In this document: positions 43,749-53,500 of the stretch, piece after piece | Position numbering within the stretch: position 1 is the first letter of the stretch | Layout: each line of letters opens with the position of its first letter | NCBI GenBank assembly: GCA_026225235.1 | Contig: JAMFSK010000137.1 | Span: 122,102-186,101, forward strand | From: Burkholderiales bacterium | GTDB lineage: Bacteria > Pseudomonadota > Gammaproteobacteria > Burkholderiales > Burkholderiaceae | Direction of reading: 5' to 3' | DNA: 64,000 nt | Notes under the pieces: generated by a model | Database searches by the model: none | What the model saw: only the letters and a program-made list of their open reading frames with translations | Told to the model about the DNA's origin: nothing | Translations under genes and position numbers: made by a program

Positions 43749-45284
43749 TCACGCCTGACTGGCGTTCACGATGGCGCGCATGATGCGTTCTTGGCTCGCC
43801 TCGTTTCGATCGAGCTCGGCCACGAGCCGACCCTCGTTCATCACATAGATGCGGTCGCATACGCCTAGCAGCTCAGACATCTCGGAAGAAATCATCAGGA
43901 TCCCCTCGCCTCTGCGCGCGAGGTCGTCGATGATCGTGTAGATCTCGTATTTGGCCCCGACATCGATACCCCGCGTGGGCTCATCGAGAATCAGAACGCG
44001 TGGCTTGGTAAATAGCCACTTGCTCAGCACCACCTTCTGCTGATTGCCGCCCGAGAGATTGACCACTTGTTGCTGGATGCCCGAACTGCGAATGTGCAGC
44101 GATTCACGATAGTGCTGCGCAATCTTCGCCTCAGCGTGTTCGTCGATCACGCCGTGATCGGCTACTTCCGCGAGGTTGGCGAGCGTCACGTTCTTGCGAA
44201 TATCCTGCTCCAGGATCAGGCCGTACCCTTTGCGATCCTCGGTCACGTAGGCAATGCCGTGCCGGATGGCTTTGCCAATAGTCGACACATCCACCACCTG
44301 GCCGTCGATCAGCACCTGTCCGCTGATCCGCCGACCATACGAGCGCCCAAAGATACTCATGGCCAGTTCGGTCCGACCCGAGCCCATCAGCCCCGCGATA
44401 CCGACCACCTCGCCCTTGCGCACATTCAGATCGATGCCTTTGATGACCTCGCGCTCGCTGTACTGTTCGTGATACACGTGCCAGTCGCGTACCTCGAAGA
44501 TCACCTCGCCGATCTGTGGTTCGCGCTGCGGGTAACGATGTTCCATGTCACGCCCGACCATGCCGCGAATAATGCGATCCTCACTGATTTCGCCTGAGGC
44601 GCAGTCGAGCGTTTCGATCGTGCTCCCGTCGCGGATGACGGTAATGTGATCTGCAACCTGCGTAATCTCGTTGAGCTTGTGCGAAATCAGGATGCAGGAA
44701 ATCCCCTGTGCCTTGAGCTCGAGCAGCAGTTTCAGCAGTGCGGAGCTATCGGTCTCGTTCAGACTCGCCGTGGGTTCGTCCAGGATCAGCAACTTCACGC
44801 GCTTTGACAGCGCCTTGGCGATTTCCACGAGTTGCTGCTTGCCGACGCCGAGCTTTCCGACGGTCGCATCGGGCAATTCTTTCAGGCCCACCCGCCGCAG
44901 CAATTCGCGCGTGCGCGCATGCGCCGTGTGCCAGTCGATGACGCCGCCATGCGCCAATTCGTTGCCCAGGAAAATGTTCTCGGTGATCGAGAGCATTGGC
45001 ACGAGCGCCAGTTCCTGGTGAATGATGATGATGCCGCGCGCTTCGCTGTCACGGATGTCCGTGAAGCGCTGCAACTGCCCTTCGAAATGGATTTCACCCT
45101 CGTAGGTACCGTGCGGATACACACCGCTCAGCACCTTCATGAGAGTGGACTTGCCCGCGCCGTTCTCACCAACGACGGCATGGATTTCTCCAGCTCCTAC
45201 CGTCAGATTGACGTTATCGAGTGCTTTGACACCTGGAAACGTCTTGGTGATGCCGCGCATGGCCAGGATAGCCTCGTCCGCCAC
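43749..45284 (-). CDS. gguA: Sugar ABC transporter ATP-binding protein (GguA/MmsA-like)
   Basis: A 511-residue protein with two fused ABC domains: the first with GENGAGKST and ILDEPTASL; the second with a degenerate Walker A ([10 protein letters not shown]) and [15 protein letters not shown] followed by [10 protein letters not shown]. This is standard for sugar importers of the CUT2 family. It sits between chvE and gguB. A hairpin upstream may reduce its expression relative to the binding protein. Confidence 0.95.
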   Translation of the reverse strand: MADEAILAMRGITKTFPGVKALDNVNLTVGAGEIHAVVGENGAGKSTLMKVLSGVYPHGTYEGEIHFEGQLQRFTDIRDSEARGIIIIHQELALVPMLSITENIFLGNELAHGGVIDWHTAHARTRELLRRVGLKELPDATVGKLGVGKQQLVEIAKALSKRVKLLILDEPTASLNETDSSALLKLLLELKAQGISCILISHKLNEITQVADHITVIRDGSTIETLDCASGEISEDRIIRGMVGRDMEHRYPQREPQIGEVIFEVRDWHVYHEQYSEREVIKGIDLNVRKGEVVGIAGLMGSGRTELAMSIFGRSYGRRISGQVLIDGQVVDVSTIGKAIRHGIAYVTEDRKGYGLILEQDIRKNVTLANLAEVADHGVIDEHAEAKIAQHYRESLHIRSSGIQQQVVNLSGGNQQKVVLSKWLFTKPRVLILDEPTRGIDVGAKYEIYTIIDDLARRGEGILMISSEMSELLGVCDRIYVMNEGRLVAELDRNEASQERIMRAIVNASQA

Positions 45285-45322
45285 GCTGTCTCTCGCTTTA
45301 TGATGTTTTCAGGGCGCCCCCC

Positions 45323-45350
45323 CGCCGGAGTACGCGTAGCGTCTCCGGCG
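45323..45350 (-). terminator. Intercistronic hairpin between chvE and gguA
   Basis: CGCCGGAG and CTCCGGCG pair perfectly across a 12-base loop, flanked by a C7 run and AGGGG that can lengthen the stem with mismatches. It lies in the 89-base gap after the chvE stop. Such stems often protect the 3' end of binding-protein mRNA and lower downstream expression. Confidence 0.5.
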
Positions 45351-45373
45351 AGGGGCTCGACGACGAAATCGAC

Positions 45374-46435
45374 TTACTTGACCTGCGCTTCCGTGTAGTA
45401 GCCGCTGTCGATCAGAATCGGCTTCCAGTTGGTGCTGTCTACCAGTACCGGGTTGAGCAGGTACGACGGAACCACCTTCACGCCGTTGTTATAGGTCTTG
45501 GTATCGTTGACCTGTGGCGCCTTGCCTTGCATCATCGCGTCGATCATCGCCACGGTGACCTTGGCCAGCCGGCGCGTGTCCTTGAAGATGGTCGAATATT
45601 GCTCGCCATGCAGGATGGACTTGACCGAAGGAATCTCGGCATCCTGCCCGGTGACGATCGGGCACGGTTGCTGTGCCGTGCAATAACCCACACCCTTGAC
45701 CGACGACAGGATACCGATGCTCAGACCGTCATACGGGCTTAGCACTGCATCCAGCTTGGCGTTGCCGTAGTAGGCCGACAGCAGGTTGTCCATACGGGCC
45801 TGGGCGACGGCACCATCCCAACGCAGGGTACCGACCTTGTCCATGCCGAACTGCTTGCTGCGGACCACCAGCTTGCCGCTCTTGATATACGGGTCCAGTA
45901 CGCTCATCGCGCCGTTGTAGAAGAAGAAGGCGTTGTTGTCGTCAGGCGAACCACCGAACAGTTCGATATTGAACGGGCCTTTGCCCTGTTTAAGACCGAG
46001 CTTGTCGATAATCGACTGCCCCTGCAGTACGCCGACCTGGAAGTTATCGAAGGTGGCGTAGTAATCGACATCAGGCGTTCCCTTGATCAGTCGATCGTAC
46101 GCGATGACTTTGACGCCCGCTTCGTGTGCCTTTTTCAGCACATCGGTCAGCGTCGTTCCGTCGATCGCAGCGATCACCAGCACCTTCGGCTTCTTGGTGA
46201 CCATGTTCTCGATCTGTGCCAGCTGATTCGGAATGTCGTCGTCGCCGTACTGGAGATCAGTGGTATACCCTTCCGCCTGCAGAGTCTTGACAATATTGTT
46301 GCCGTCTGCAATCCAGCGTGCCGATGACTTGGTCGGCATGGCTACAGCAACCAGGCCTTTGTCCTCAGCATGGGCAATGCCAATCATCGGAAGTGCCATG
46401 ACCGCAATTAGGGTTTTCAGGAACAGGCGTTTCAT
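45374..46435 (-). CDS. chvE: Sugar-binding protein ChvE
   Basis: A 353-residue periplasmic binding protein with signal peptide [61 protein letters not shown] and [14 protein letters not shown] are close to ChvE of Agrobacterium and homologues in Burkholderia. It binds aldose monosaccharides for the GguAB transporter. First gene of the operon; the promoter region upstream contains a short palindrome at 46503-46518. Confidence 0.95.
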   Translation of the reverse strand: MKRLFLKTLIAVMALPMIGIAHAEDKGLVAVAMPTKSSARWIADGNNIVKTLQAEGYTTDLQYGDDDIPNQLAQIENMVTKKPKVLVIAAIDGTTLTDVLKKAHEAGVKVIAYDRLIKGTPDVDYYATFDNFQVGVLQGQSIIDKLGLKQGKGPFNIELFGGSPDDNNAFFFYNGAMSVLDPYIKSGKLVVRSKQFGMDKVGTLRWDGAVAQARMDNLLSAYYGNAKLDAVLSPYDGLSIGILSSVKGVGYCTAQQPCPIVTGQDAEIPSVKSILHGEQYSTIFKDTRRLAKVTVAMIDAMMQGKAPQVNDTKTYNNGVKVVPSYLLNPVLVDSTNWKPILIDSGYYTEAQVK

Positions 46436-47001
46436 CGGTTAGTCTCCTTTGGTGTATGAATAGGTGCCGTTCTGGCCGCAGTCCAGGCGGGTCTATTGTT
46501 TAAAAAACTGCGGTTTTTATCTCAACTAGTCCAGATCAGACGCGCATATCACGGGTCTTGACAGCGGTGTAGAGTGCCGCCGTGTAGCGCTGAATGGGCT
46601 CAATCGCGTGTTACAGGAGCGGCACTCGGAGGCTCAGGCTCCCGCTGCTATAACGAAGCGGCGGCCGTGCGGCCTGCCTTTGCGACCTGCACCCGATCGG
46701 CGCGCCCTGATTCAACATCCACTTCACACGTGTCGGGGGGATTGTTGCGAAAGCTCATTGTGACGCCGTTGACCCAGCGCCCAGCGAAATAACTTGTGTC
46801 CCCGTTACGGCATTGCTCATTTTCGATCTTGGCCCAACGCGCGTTGGCGGCAAGTCTACGACTCACGTCAATACACGTCTAATAGAGAAAAACCGGATAG
46901 CGATATCATTTTCGGTATAACGCGCTGCACCATGCTTGATCAGGCTACTGCGATGAAGCTGCCGCGGCCTGCGGGCGCACGCCGAATCTCTCGATGTGCC
47001 T
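46436..47001. other. Gap upstream of chvE
   Basis: About 565 bases. A palindrome AAAAAC-TGCG-GTTTTT at 46503-46518, 68 bases upstream of the chvE start, is a possible operator. A 72-residue GTG-start frame at 46648-46866 (minus) has no ribosome site and no known family; I do not call it. Confidence 0.4.
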
Positions 47002-47568
47002 TCAGCCGAGTCTCCGATGGGAAAGCCAATCACTGTGTAGAAGGCCGTAGATGGCACTGTCGGACAACACGCCGTCGACCTGCCAGCGCGCTCTCAACAA
47101 TCCCTCGCGCACGAAGCCAGCTCTTTCAAGTGCCAACAGTGACCGGACGTTTCCTGGATCAACGTCCGCCTCAATGCGCCGAAGCGACAAGCGATCGAAC
47201 GCATACTCCAGCACCACAGAGATTGCCTCCCGTAAATACCCTTGCCCCCAATGCTTGGGCAGCAGACCGTACCCGATCTCGGCGCGCCCGCTTGCTTTAT
47301 CAATGCCGAAAAGATCGCAAGTTCCGAGCGTCTCGCCAGACGCAGCAAGGTCGATAGCAAAGCAAACTCTCGTTCCCGATTCCATATTTTTGATTTTTCG
47401 AAGGACGCGTTCGAGCGCCTCTTGCGCCTCGGTCAAAGGCGCGAATGCTCAGTACCGCATGAATTCCCTATCGGAGTACATCGAAAACAAGACGGCGGCA
47501 TCTGAAGGCTGTAGCGGACGTAGCCGCAGACGAGGCGTCGACAGTATGTGGGATTCGATATGTGACAT
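47002..47568 (-). pseudogene. RimJ/RimL-type GNAT acetyltransferase interrupted by TGA
   Basis: The frame from an ATG at 47568 reads LSTPRLRLRPLQPSD, the usual N-terminus of RimJ-type acetyltransferases, then reaches SDREFMRY followed by TGA (47449-47451), and continues in the same frame with AFAPLTEAQEAL, the acetyl-CoA-binding core (GRAEIGYGLLPKHWGQGY) and C-terminal DVDPGNVRSLLALERAGF. At the stop, homologues usually have tryptophan (MRYW), so a single TGG to TGA change explains it. Downstream of the stop, a TTG at 47436 could restart a shortened protein. Confidence 0.75.
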
Positions 47569-47786
47569 TCGGTGTAGGGGAGGCTTGAAATGAAGGCAGC
47601 CAGGTTGAGACGTGACGTCGCGATTTTAGGTTGGCGACGCGCGATTCCCCAAAATTTGCCGGACGCGACTCAAGCCAATGTTTATCTAATTTCTCAAATG
47701 CTTCTTAACGAACATGTCACGCGACGTATTTAGGCTTCGCAAGTCAAATACCGTCGGGTGTATCCGGCTTATAACAAGGAATCGTT

Positions 47787-49664
47787 GTGAAAAATGCACG
47801 GTTGCGCAGGGGTGCGCTCGCGATGCTGGCAAGCATCGGCCTAATGGCAGGGTTGTCTGCCTGTGGAAACGGCAACAATGCGAGTGGGTCGAGGGTCACC
47901 GGTCAGGTGCTCGGCAGCTATATCCAAGGCGCGGCGGTCTGCCTGGATGTGAACAACAACGGCAAGTGCGACCAGGGTGAGCCTGTCGCGCGCTCGGATG
48001 TTCAAGGCAAGTTCTCGATTACCGATACAAGCAATGGGTCCTGGAAATATGTTGTTGCCGACCTGAATGGTGCCACGGAGAACGATGCCACGGGCAAGAA
48101 CATGGGCACGGTGTTCAACAGCACGGCGACGTTCCGTTCGCCGCGCGGCGTCAATTTCGTCAGCGCGATCACCACGCAGCTTTCGCAACTGATCGATAGT
48201 GGCGTGTCGCAGTCGGATGCTCAAACGCAACTGGCAAGCAAGATCGGCACGACGCCAGATACGCTGCTGGGCGACTTCAACATAAACGGCAACGTCGTCG
48301 TGAAAGCTGCGAGCGACCAGTACATTGCAACCGTCGCCTCGAGTACGGCGATCAAGCACGTCTGGGTTATCGTGCTCGAAAACAAGAGCGCGGAATCGAC
48401 GTACGGTACGACGGCCTCGGATTCGAACCAGGACCCGTACCTGAAATCGCTGATGCCGCAGGGCACGTTCCTCGCGAACTACTATGGCACCGGCCACGTT
48501 TCGCTGGATAACTACGTATCGATGGTGTCGGGTCAGCCATCGACACACGACACGGAAACGGACTGCACCCAAATCTGGTCTGATATCGTGGATGCCGGTA
48601 GCGACTCGGTGAACCCCAAAGTTCTCAAGGCTGGCACGGACGTCAACGGCCACCCGAGCGGCGGTTGCGTGTTCCCGGCTCGCGTGCAGAATATTGGCAA
48701 CCAAGTGGAAGCAGCCAAGCTCACGTGGCGCAGTTACGACGAGGACATGGGCAACAACCTGAACCGTGACGGCACGGCGACCTGTTCGTTCCCGCGCCGT
48801 ACCGCGCAGCTTGCGGGCTCCGACCCGACGAAGGCGGTGGACGGCACCCAGTCCGCGCAGGCTCCGGGGGCCTCAGGCGACGTGACGGGCGATGAATACG
48901 CGACGCGTCACAATCCGTTCGTGTACTTCCATTCGACCATCGATGATCTGGCAAACTGCGACGCGCGTGTGGTCAGCCTGCAAGCCAGTCTGACAACAGA
49001 TCTTCAGTCGATTGCCACGACGCCGAACTTCTCCTTCATCACCCCGAACCTGTGTGACGATGGTCATGATGGTGACGGTACGGGGGCGGCGGGCAAGGGC
49101 TGCGCAAACGGTCAGCCTGGCGGTTTGACTTCGATTGACGCGTTCCTGAACAAGACGATCCCGTTGATCCAGGCTTCCCCCGCCTACAAGCAGGACGGTC
49201 TAATCATCATCACCACAGACGAAGGCGTTGTGACCGGACTTACGCCGACAACGCAACTCAGTGCCGATGGCACGACCTTATCCGTGCTGGAACCGGAGCA
49301 GGGCGACCAGTGCCCTGGCTGCAACCAACAAACGGGCCCGAACGTGACGCGTCCGGAGCAGGTCACGTTGTCCACGATACCAGTGGCCGAAGCAGGCCTG
49401 CTGGGTATTAACCCGGCAACGCTGCCTGTGTCCGTGCAGAACGTGTCGATTGCGTTGAACTATCTCGGAGTCGGTGGCGATCAGATTGGTACGCTTCTGC
49501 TGTCGCCGTTCATCAAGGGCGGTCACGTGGATAACACGGCCTACAACCACTACGCGCTACTGCATTCGCTCGAAGACAACTTCGGCTTCGGTTCGTATCT
49601 TGGCTATGCCGATGATGCATCGCTCAACCCGATCTTCACATCGGCCAACATTGATAACCGCTAA
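47787..49664 (+). CDS. Phosphoesterase-family lipoprotein (AcpA/alkaline phosphatase-like)
   Basis: A 625-residue protein, GTG start behind AAGGA. Lipobox LSAC (Cys26) after a hydrophobic signal. Residues about 35-190 form an extra N-terminal domain (SYIQGAAVCLDVNNNGKCDQGEP, a SdrD/Carb-type insert). The phosphoesterase domain follows: VWVIVLENKS, FSFITPNLCDDGHDGD and LIIITTDEG supply metal ligands. Such enzymes include acid phosphatase AcpA and phospholipase C. It is anchored in the outer envelope, 77 bases before a cytochrome c peroxidase gene, with which it is commonly paired in Burkholderia. Confidence 0.88.
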   Translation: MKNARLRRGALAMLASIGLMAGLSACGNGNNASGSRVTGQVLGSYIQGAAVCLDVNNNGKCDQGEPVARSDVQGKFSITDTSNGSWKYVVADLNGATENDATGKNMGTVFNSTATFRSPRGVNFVSAITTQLSQLIDSGVSQSDAQTQLASKIGTTPDTLLGDFNINGNVVVKAASDQYIATVASSTAIKHVWVIVLENKSAESTYGTTASDSNQDPYLKSLMPQGTFLANYYGTGHVSLDNYVSMVSGQPSTHDTETDCTQIWSDIVDAGSDSVNPKVLKAGTDVNGHPSGGCVFPARVQNIGNQVEAAKLTWRSYDEDMGNNLNRDGTATCSFPRRTAQLAGSDPTKAVDGTQSAQAPGASGDVTGDEYATRHNPFVYFHSTIDDLANCDARVVSLQASLTTDLQSIATTPNFSFITPNLCDDGHDGDGTGAAGKGCANGQPGGLTSIDAFLNKTIPLIQASPAYKQDGLIIITTDEGVVTGLTPTTQLSADGTTLSVLEPEQGDQCPGCNQQTGPNVTRPEQVTLSTIPVAEAGLLGINPATLPVSVQNVSIALNYLGVGGDQIGTLLLSPFIKGGHVDNTAYNHYALLHSLEDNFGFGSYLGYADDASLNPIFTSANIDNR

Positions 49665-49741
49665 TTCCTAGTGGTCTCGCAATAACTCCGTTGTCGAGTG
49701 CCCGGTTCTCTGTTCGAACCGGGCCGTTTACTTGGTCAGTC

Positions 49742-50983
49742 ATGCGACAATTTTCTTCAAGGGCCGTTCTCGCAATGGCCCTTTGCATTTCCCTTCTGTT
49801 CACATGCGGCAAACATGTGTCAGCCGCTCACGCAGCCCCGGTCAATACGGGCGCTTCTGATCTGGTCGCTATCGGCAAGGCAGCGTTCTTCGATCCGTCG
49901 CTGTCCGCTTCCGGCAAGCAGTCATGTGCTTCCTGTCACAGCCCTGCGAATGCCTATGGATCGCCGAATGGTCGGGCTGTCCAGTTGGGTGGCCCACACC
50001 TGGATCGAGCCGGACTGCGCTCGGTACCGTCGCTACGTTATCTGCGTGCTGTGCCTTACTGGACGTACACGCAGGCAAGTAGCCTGAAAGAGCGCCTAGA
50101 GGACGGAGATAATCAGCCCATTGGCGGATACACTTGGGATGGGCGCTACAACACCCCTGCGGAGCAAGCTGCATTTCCCCTGCTCAATCCGGATGAAATG
50201 GCAAACAGCGGTGCGGATAACGTGGCGAAGAAGCTGAGCAAAAGCGCCTACGCACAGCAGCTCCGGGAAGCATTCGGCCAGAACATTTTCTCGCGACCGG
50301 CAGAGGCACTGACAGACCTTGGAAAGGCGTTGCAGGCATTCCAGTTCAATGATCCGTCGTTCGCACCGTACTCCAGCAAGTTCGACCGCGTGCTTGACGG
50401 CAAGGATCAATTCACGCCGCAGGAAGCGCACGGATTGGTGCTGTTCAGCGACCCGGACAAGGGCAACTGTGCAAGCTGCCATCTGGTCAACAAAGGCGCG
50501 CACGGCACGCATCCGGTATTGACGGACTACAACTTCCAGACGCTGGGCGTGCCGCGCAACATGGATATTCCGGCCAACCGCGACCCGAATTTCTACGACA
50601 TGGGGTTATGTGGGCCGCTGCGTGAAGACCAGGCGAAGCAGCAGAAGTGGTTCTGTGGAATGTTCCGCACGCCCACGCTTCGCAACGTCGCCACGCGAGG
50701 CGTGTTCTTTCACAATGGCATGTTCCATACACTTGAAGATGCGACACGCTTTTACGTTGAGCGCGACACGAACCCGAAGAAATGGTATCCAAAAGACGTA
50801 CATGGCCAAGTCGTAAAGTTTGACGACCTGCCGAAGAATCTGCGCAGTAACGTAGATATCAAGACGCAGCCGCTGACGAATCACCTAGGCGGCAAGCCGG
50901 TCTGGTCGGACTCGGATATCCGCGACGTGGTGGCGTTCCTGAATACCCTGACCGACGCGGATGCGGAGACAGTGCATCGATAA
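49742..50983 (+). CDS. Di-haem cytochrome c peroxidase (MauG/CcpA family)
   Basis: A 413-residue exported protein (signal RAVLAMALCISLLFTC...AHA) with two CxxCH haem sites: CASCH at residues 62-66 and CASCH at 243-247. GGYTWDGRYNTPAEQAAFPLLNP is typical of bacterial cytochrome c peroxidase/MauG-like proteins. It acts in the periplasm on hydrogen peroxide or protein cofactors. ATG 49742 gives the signal peptide; 77 bases after the phosphoesterase gene, so co-transcription is likely. Confidence 0.92.
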   Translation: MRQFSSRAVLAMALCISLLFTCGKHVSAAHAAPVNTGASDLVAIGKAAFFDPSLSASGKQSCASCHSPANAYGSPNGRAVQLGGPHLDRAGLRSVPSLRYLRAVPYWTYTQASSLKERLEDGDNQPIGGYTWDGRYNTPAEQAAFPLLNPDEMANSGADNVAKKLSKSAYAQQLREAFGQNIFSRPAEALTDLGKALQAFQFNDPSFAPYSSKFDRVLDGKDQFTPQEAHGLVLFSDPDKGNCASCHLVNKGAHGTHPVLTDYNFQTLGVPRNMDIPANRDPNFYDMGLCGPLREDQAKQQKWFCGMFRTPTLRNVATRGVFFHNGMFHTLEDATRFYVERDTNPKKWYPKDVHGQVVKFDDLPKNLRSNVDIKTQPLTNHLGGKPVWSDSDIRDVVAFLNTLTDADAETVHR

Positions 50984-51275
50984 CGTCGCACAAAAAAAGA
51001 AAGATGGATTTTGGGCGAGTTCAGTGAATTTGCGCCAGGCGACGAAGCGAGCGGCGAACTGTTTGCGATAAAGTGAGGCGCGTAGCAGATGCCGCTGGCG
51101 CCCAGCGCACCAATCACATCCAGTAATGACGTCCGTTGGAAGACGTTGAGCCCACACTGTCCCGGGTCAAGCGAATCGAACTCGGATTTGCCAACCCACT
51201 CAGATCACCCGGCATGCCACTGTCTATGGCAAACCACCTACCGCTCCGCATATCGAAGGGAGGCAAGCAAAGTGC

Positions 51276-51566
51276 TTATGGGATACCGAACTTTTCTCTC
51301 GCCTCTTCGTACGTCAGTATGCGCAGCGTCGGCGCCCCCCGCCGTTCTCGTCCGAAGCTGGGTACGAGAGTTCCCAGTATCGTCCGTCGGCCGGATCTCG
51401 ATTAGAGTAGCCATCCACTTGCGTCGACGGCAAGACGGTTAAACACATCATGAGCTAAGTACTCGATGCGGTCGCAAACGACGTCCTCCATGGCTCTATC
51501 CGCTGAGGATAGCCACTGTCCGTCGAGCTCCGTTTCTTGCGCACTTGGTCTCTGAAAATTTGTCAT
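51276..51566 (-). pseudogene. Imm27-like immunity protein, two frameshifts
   Basis: From the ATG at 51566 the frame reads MTNFQRPSAQETELDGQWL, then DRIEYLAHDVFNRLAVDASGW, stopping at a TAA soon after. One frame over continues with YSNRDPADGRYWELSYPASD and GGG, and a third frame from there gives APTLRILTYEEAREKFGIP and the TAA stop at 51276-51278. Joined, this is the length and pattern of Imm27 immunity proteins (WELxYP, then GGGPP). The shifts lie near 51402-51412 and at a six-C run (51335-51340). The ATG overlaps the stop codon of the toxin remnant (ATGA). Confidence 0.7.
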
Positions 51567-52215
51567 GAGACGAACCTGGTAGTCGATCCAGCGGGCAATG
51601 GACCTCGGGTATAACGAACTCTGGTGCGCCGCCGCCCGTAAGCCCTCCGCCAATGAAGCCGGGATTAGTCCGGCTTATCGGAGTTGCGATCCCTGACCTA
51701 CTGCTTGTTGGAAACTCAATGACGTTAAATCCGTATTGGTTTTCGGGAATAGTCAGCTTCTGCGCGATCTGTGCCGCATTTAAGCCAAACAACTCCCTTT
51801 GCATTTGTCACAAAAACATCCTCAGCACCAGGAGCTCCCAACATCGACGGATTGAGGTTGCCAGACACCCCATGAGCCAATGTACCTGACACAGGATTGT
51901 TTGTGGCAACAGTACTGCCCTCCAACGCGCTGTCTACCGCACCTACAAACTTGGAGCCCAGTTGCTCCAATGCCGAAATTCCCCCGAAGGTGACTCCATT
52001 CAACATACCCTCAACAGCCGCTCCAACTCCGAAGCCCACGGCCATACCCGTGTTGCCGGCGCTCGCTCGGGCCTCGGCCTAGGCCATCATGTGCCTGCCC
52101 GGCACCAAATTCAGTGTGCTCTGACAAAACACGTCTTCCTGACTCTCGCCATAGGCAAGCCCTTGCTGCAGCCAGGTGGGAGGGTTGAACAACCCCAGCG
52201 ACTGCTGCGATATGA
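51563..52215 (-). pseudogene. C-terminal remnant of a polymorphic-type toxin, multiple lesions
   Basis: Reading on the minus strand, a frame from about 52205 gives ISQQSLGLFNPPTWLQQG, then AYGESQEDVFCQSTLNLVPG, HMMA, then TAG (52079-52081, one base from CAG), then AEARASAGNTGMAVGFG and a glycine-rich stretch to EDVFVTNA. Near 51800 the frame shifts to QRELFGLNAAQIAQKL and later ISRTNPGFIGGG and GGAPEFVIP. Near 51604 it shifts again to GPLPAGSTTRFVS and TGA. I infer the C-terminal part of a large secreted toxin; its toxin class cannot be named. Confidence 0.6.
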
Positions 52216-52463
52216 CCCAATTTAGTCGCGCTTTTCATGCTGAGACCGGTCAATCGCCAGCAAAGGCAGTCGAGAATTTACGCGTTGAGGCGGCTCGACT
52301 GATGATGGAAGAAGGTCGTCATCCAATTGACACCGTGGCGCAACTCACCGGCTTTGCCGATCGTGACCGTATGCGGCGAGCATTCTTGCGCGCGTTCGGA
52401 CAGCCGCCGCAGGTCATCAGACGCAACGCTCGCGCTTTGACCTTGTCCGCGGAGATCGTCTGA
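52212..52463 (+). pseudogene. AraC/GlxA-family C-terminal fragment
   Basis: The translation FSRAFHAETGQSPAKAVEN, then LRVEAARLMMEEGRHPIDTVA and TGFADRDRMRRAFLRAFGQPP, is the second half of an AraC-type DNA-binding domain as found in GlxA-like regulators. The first helix-turn-helix and the DJ-1/PfpI domain are missing, so the gene is 5'-truncated. The cut falls near 52212, exactly where the toxin remnant on the other strand begins to be recognisable. Rearrangement junction inferred. Confidence 0.7.
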
Positions 52464-52627
52464 CGCGCAGCCGGGGAGAGCGCCAGAGCCTGCCTGCGCG
52501 CTATTCTCAACAGGCTGATAACGATCGCTCGAATTGTTATTAGCTCGCACACGATGTTCCCCTAGACTCTCTGATCCATCCCCTACCGCCTTCCCAGCTT
52601 CCTAACTTCCGCTATTTCAGAGGCTTC

Positions 52628-53494
52628 ATGTCTGCTCCAGTCATCTCAAGCGCCGGATGGTTTCGGCGTAGCCGTACCGTCCTCATGTGCGCGGCGCTGG
52701 TTGGCGCCGCTAGCTTTTTGCAGATTCTTCCGTCCTCAGCAGCAACGATCGATCAGATCAAACAGCGCGGTTTTCTGAATGTCGTCACCGAGGACGATTT
52801 CCGTCCTTTCGAGTTTGTTCAGGATGGGAAGCCGACCGGTTTCGACAATGAATTAGTCGCCAAGCTCAAGGCGCGCGGCCCTCTCGATGTTCATCAACAG
52901 ATCATTCCCTTCACGGGCTTGCTCGCCGGCGTGGTCAGTGGCAAATACGACGTCGCGACGACAGGTTTGCTGATCACCAAGGAACGCCAGCAGTCGCTTG
53001 ATTTCACCACGCCGATCGCCGAAGCGACGATCTATTACGTCAAGCGCAAGGGCGACAAGCGGATCACCAAGGTTGCAGACCTGAACGGCCTCACGATCGG
53101 CGTCCAAGCCGGCAGCGCAATGTATCAACGTCTGCCCGAGCTTGAAAAACTGCTGGCCTCGTCGGGCGGCAAGATCGGCAAAATCGTGCAATACACCTCC
53201 TATCCCGAGGCGTATCAAGATCTGGCGCTGGGCCGCACCGACTATGTGGTCAACAATATTGTCGGGCTGAATACGCTGATCAAAGAAAAGGGCGACACCT
53301 TCGAGATCGGACAGCCCGTTTCGAGCAAAACCTACGTCGCGTGGGGCGTCGCGAAAGGCAACGATACGGTGCTCAAGTATCTGAACGACTTCCTAGCCGA
53401 AGAACGCAAGAACGGCGACATCGCGAAGCTCCAGCAAAAGTGGTTCGGAACCACCTTCCCTGACCCTCCCTCGCATTTCGTTTCCGAGTATTGA
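52628..53494 (+). CDS. Polar amino acid-type ABC substrate-binding protein
   Basis: A 288-residue periplasmic binding protein, signal segment near residues 15-38 ending SSAATIDQIK. RGFLNVVTEDDFRPFEFV, KPTGFDNELV, DVATTGLLITKERQQSLDFTTP-type sequence and GVQAGSAMYQ are standard for the HisJ/GlnH family. First gene of a five-gene cluster with two permeases, an ATPase and a DUF1116 protein. Confidence 0.92.
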   Translation: MSAPVISSAGWFRRSRTVLMCAALVGAASFLQILPSSAATIDQIKQRGFLNVVTEDDFRPFEFVQDGKPTGFDNELVAKLKARGPLDVHQQIIPFTGLLAGVVSGKYDVATTGLLITKERQQSLDFTTPIAEATIYYVKRKGDKRITKVADLNGLTIGVQAGSAMYQRLPELEKLLASSGGKIGKIVQYTSYPEAYQDLALGRTDYVVNNIVGLNTLIKEKGDTFEIGQPVSSKTYVAWGVAKGNDTVLKYLNDFLAEERKNGDIAKLQQKWFGTTFPDPPSHFVSEY

Positions 53495-53500
53495 CCGGCA

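Noticed and set aside
46648..46866. A 72-residue GTG-start frame upstream of chvE
   Set aside because: No ribosome site and no family recognised, although part of it looks protein-like.
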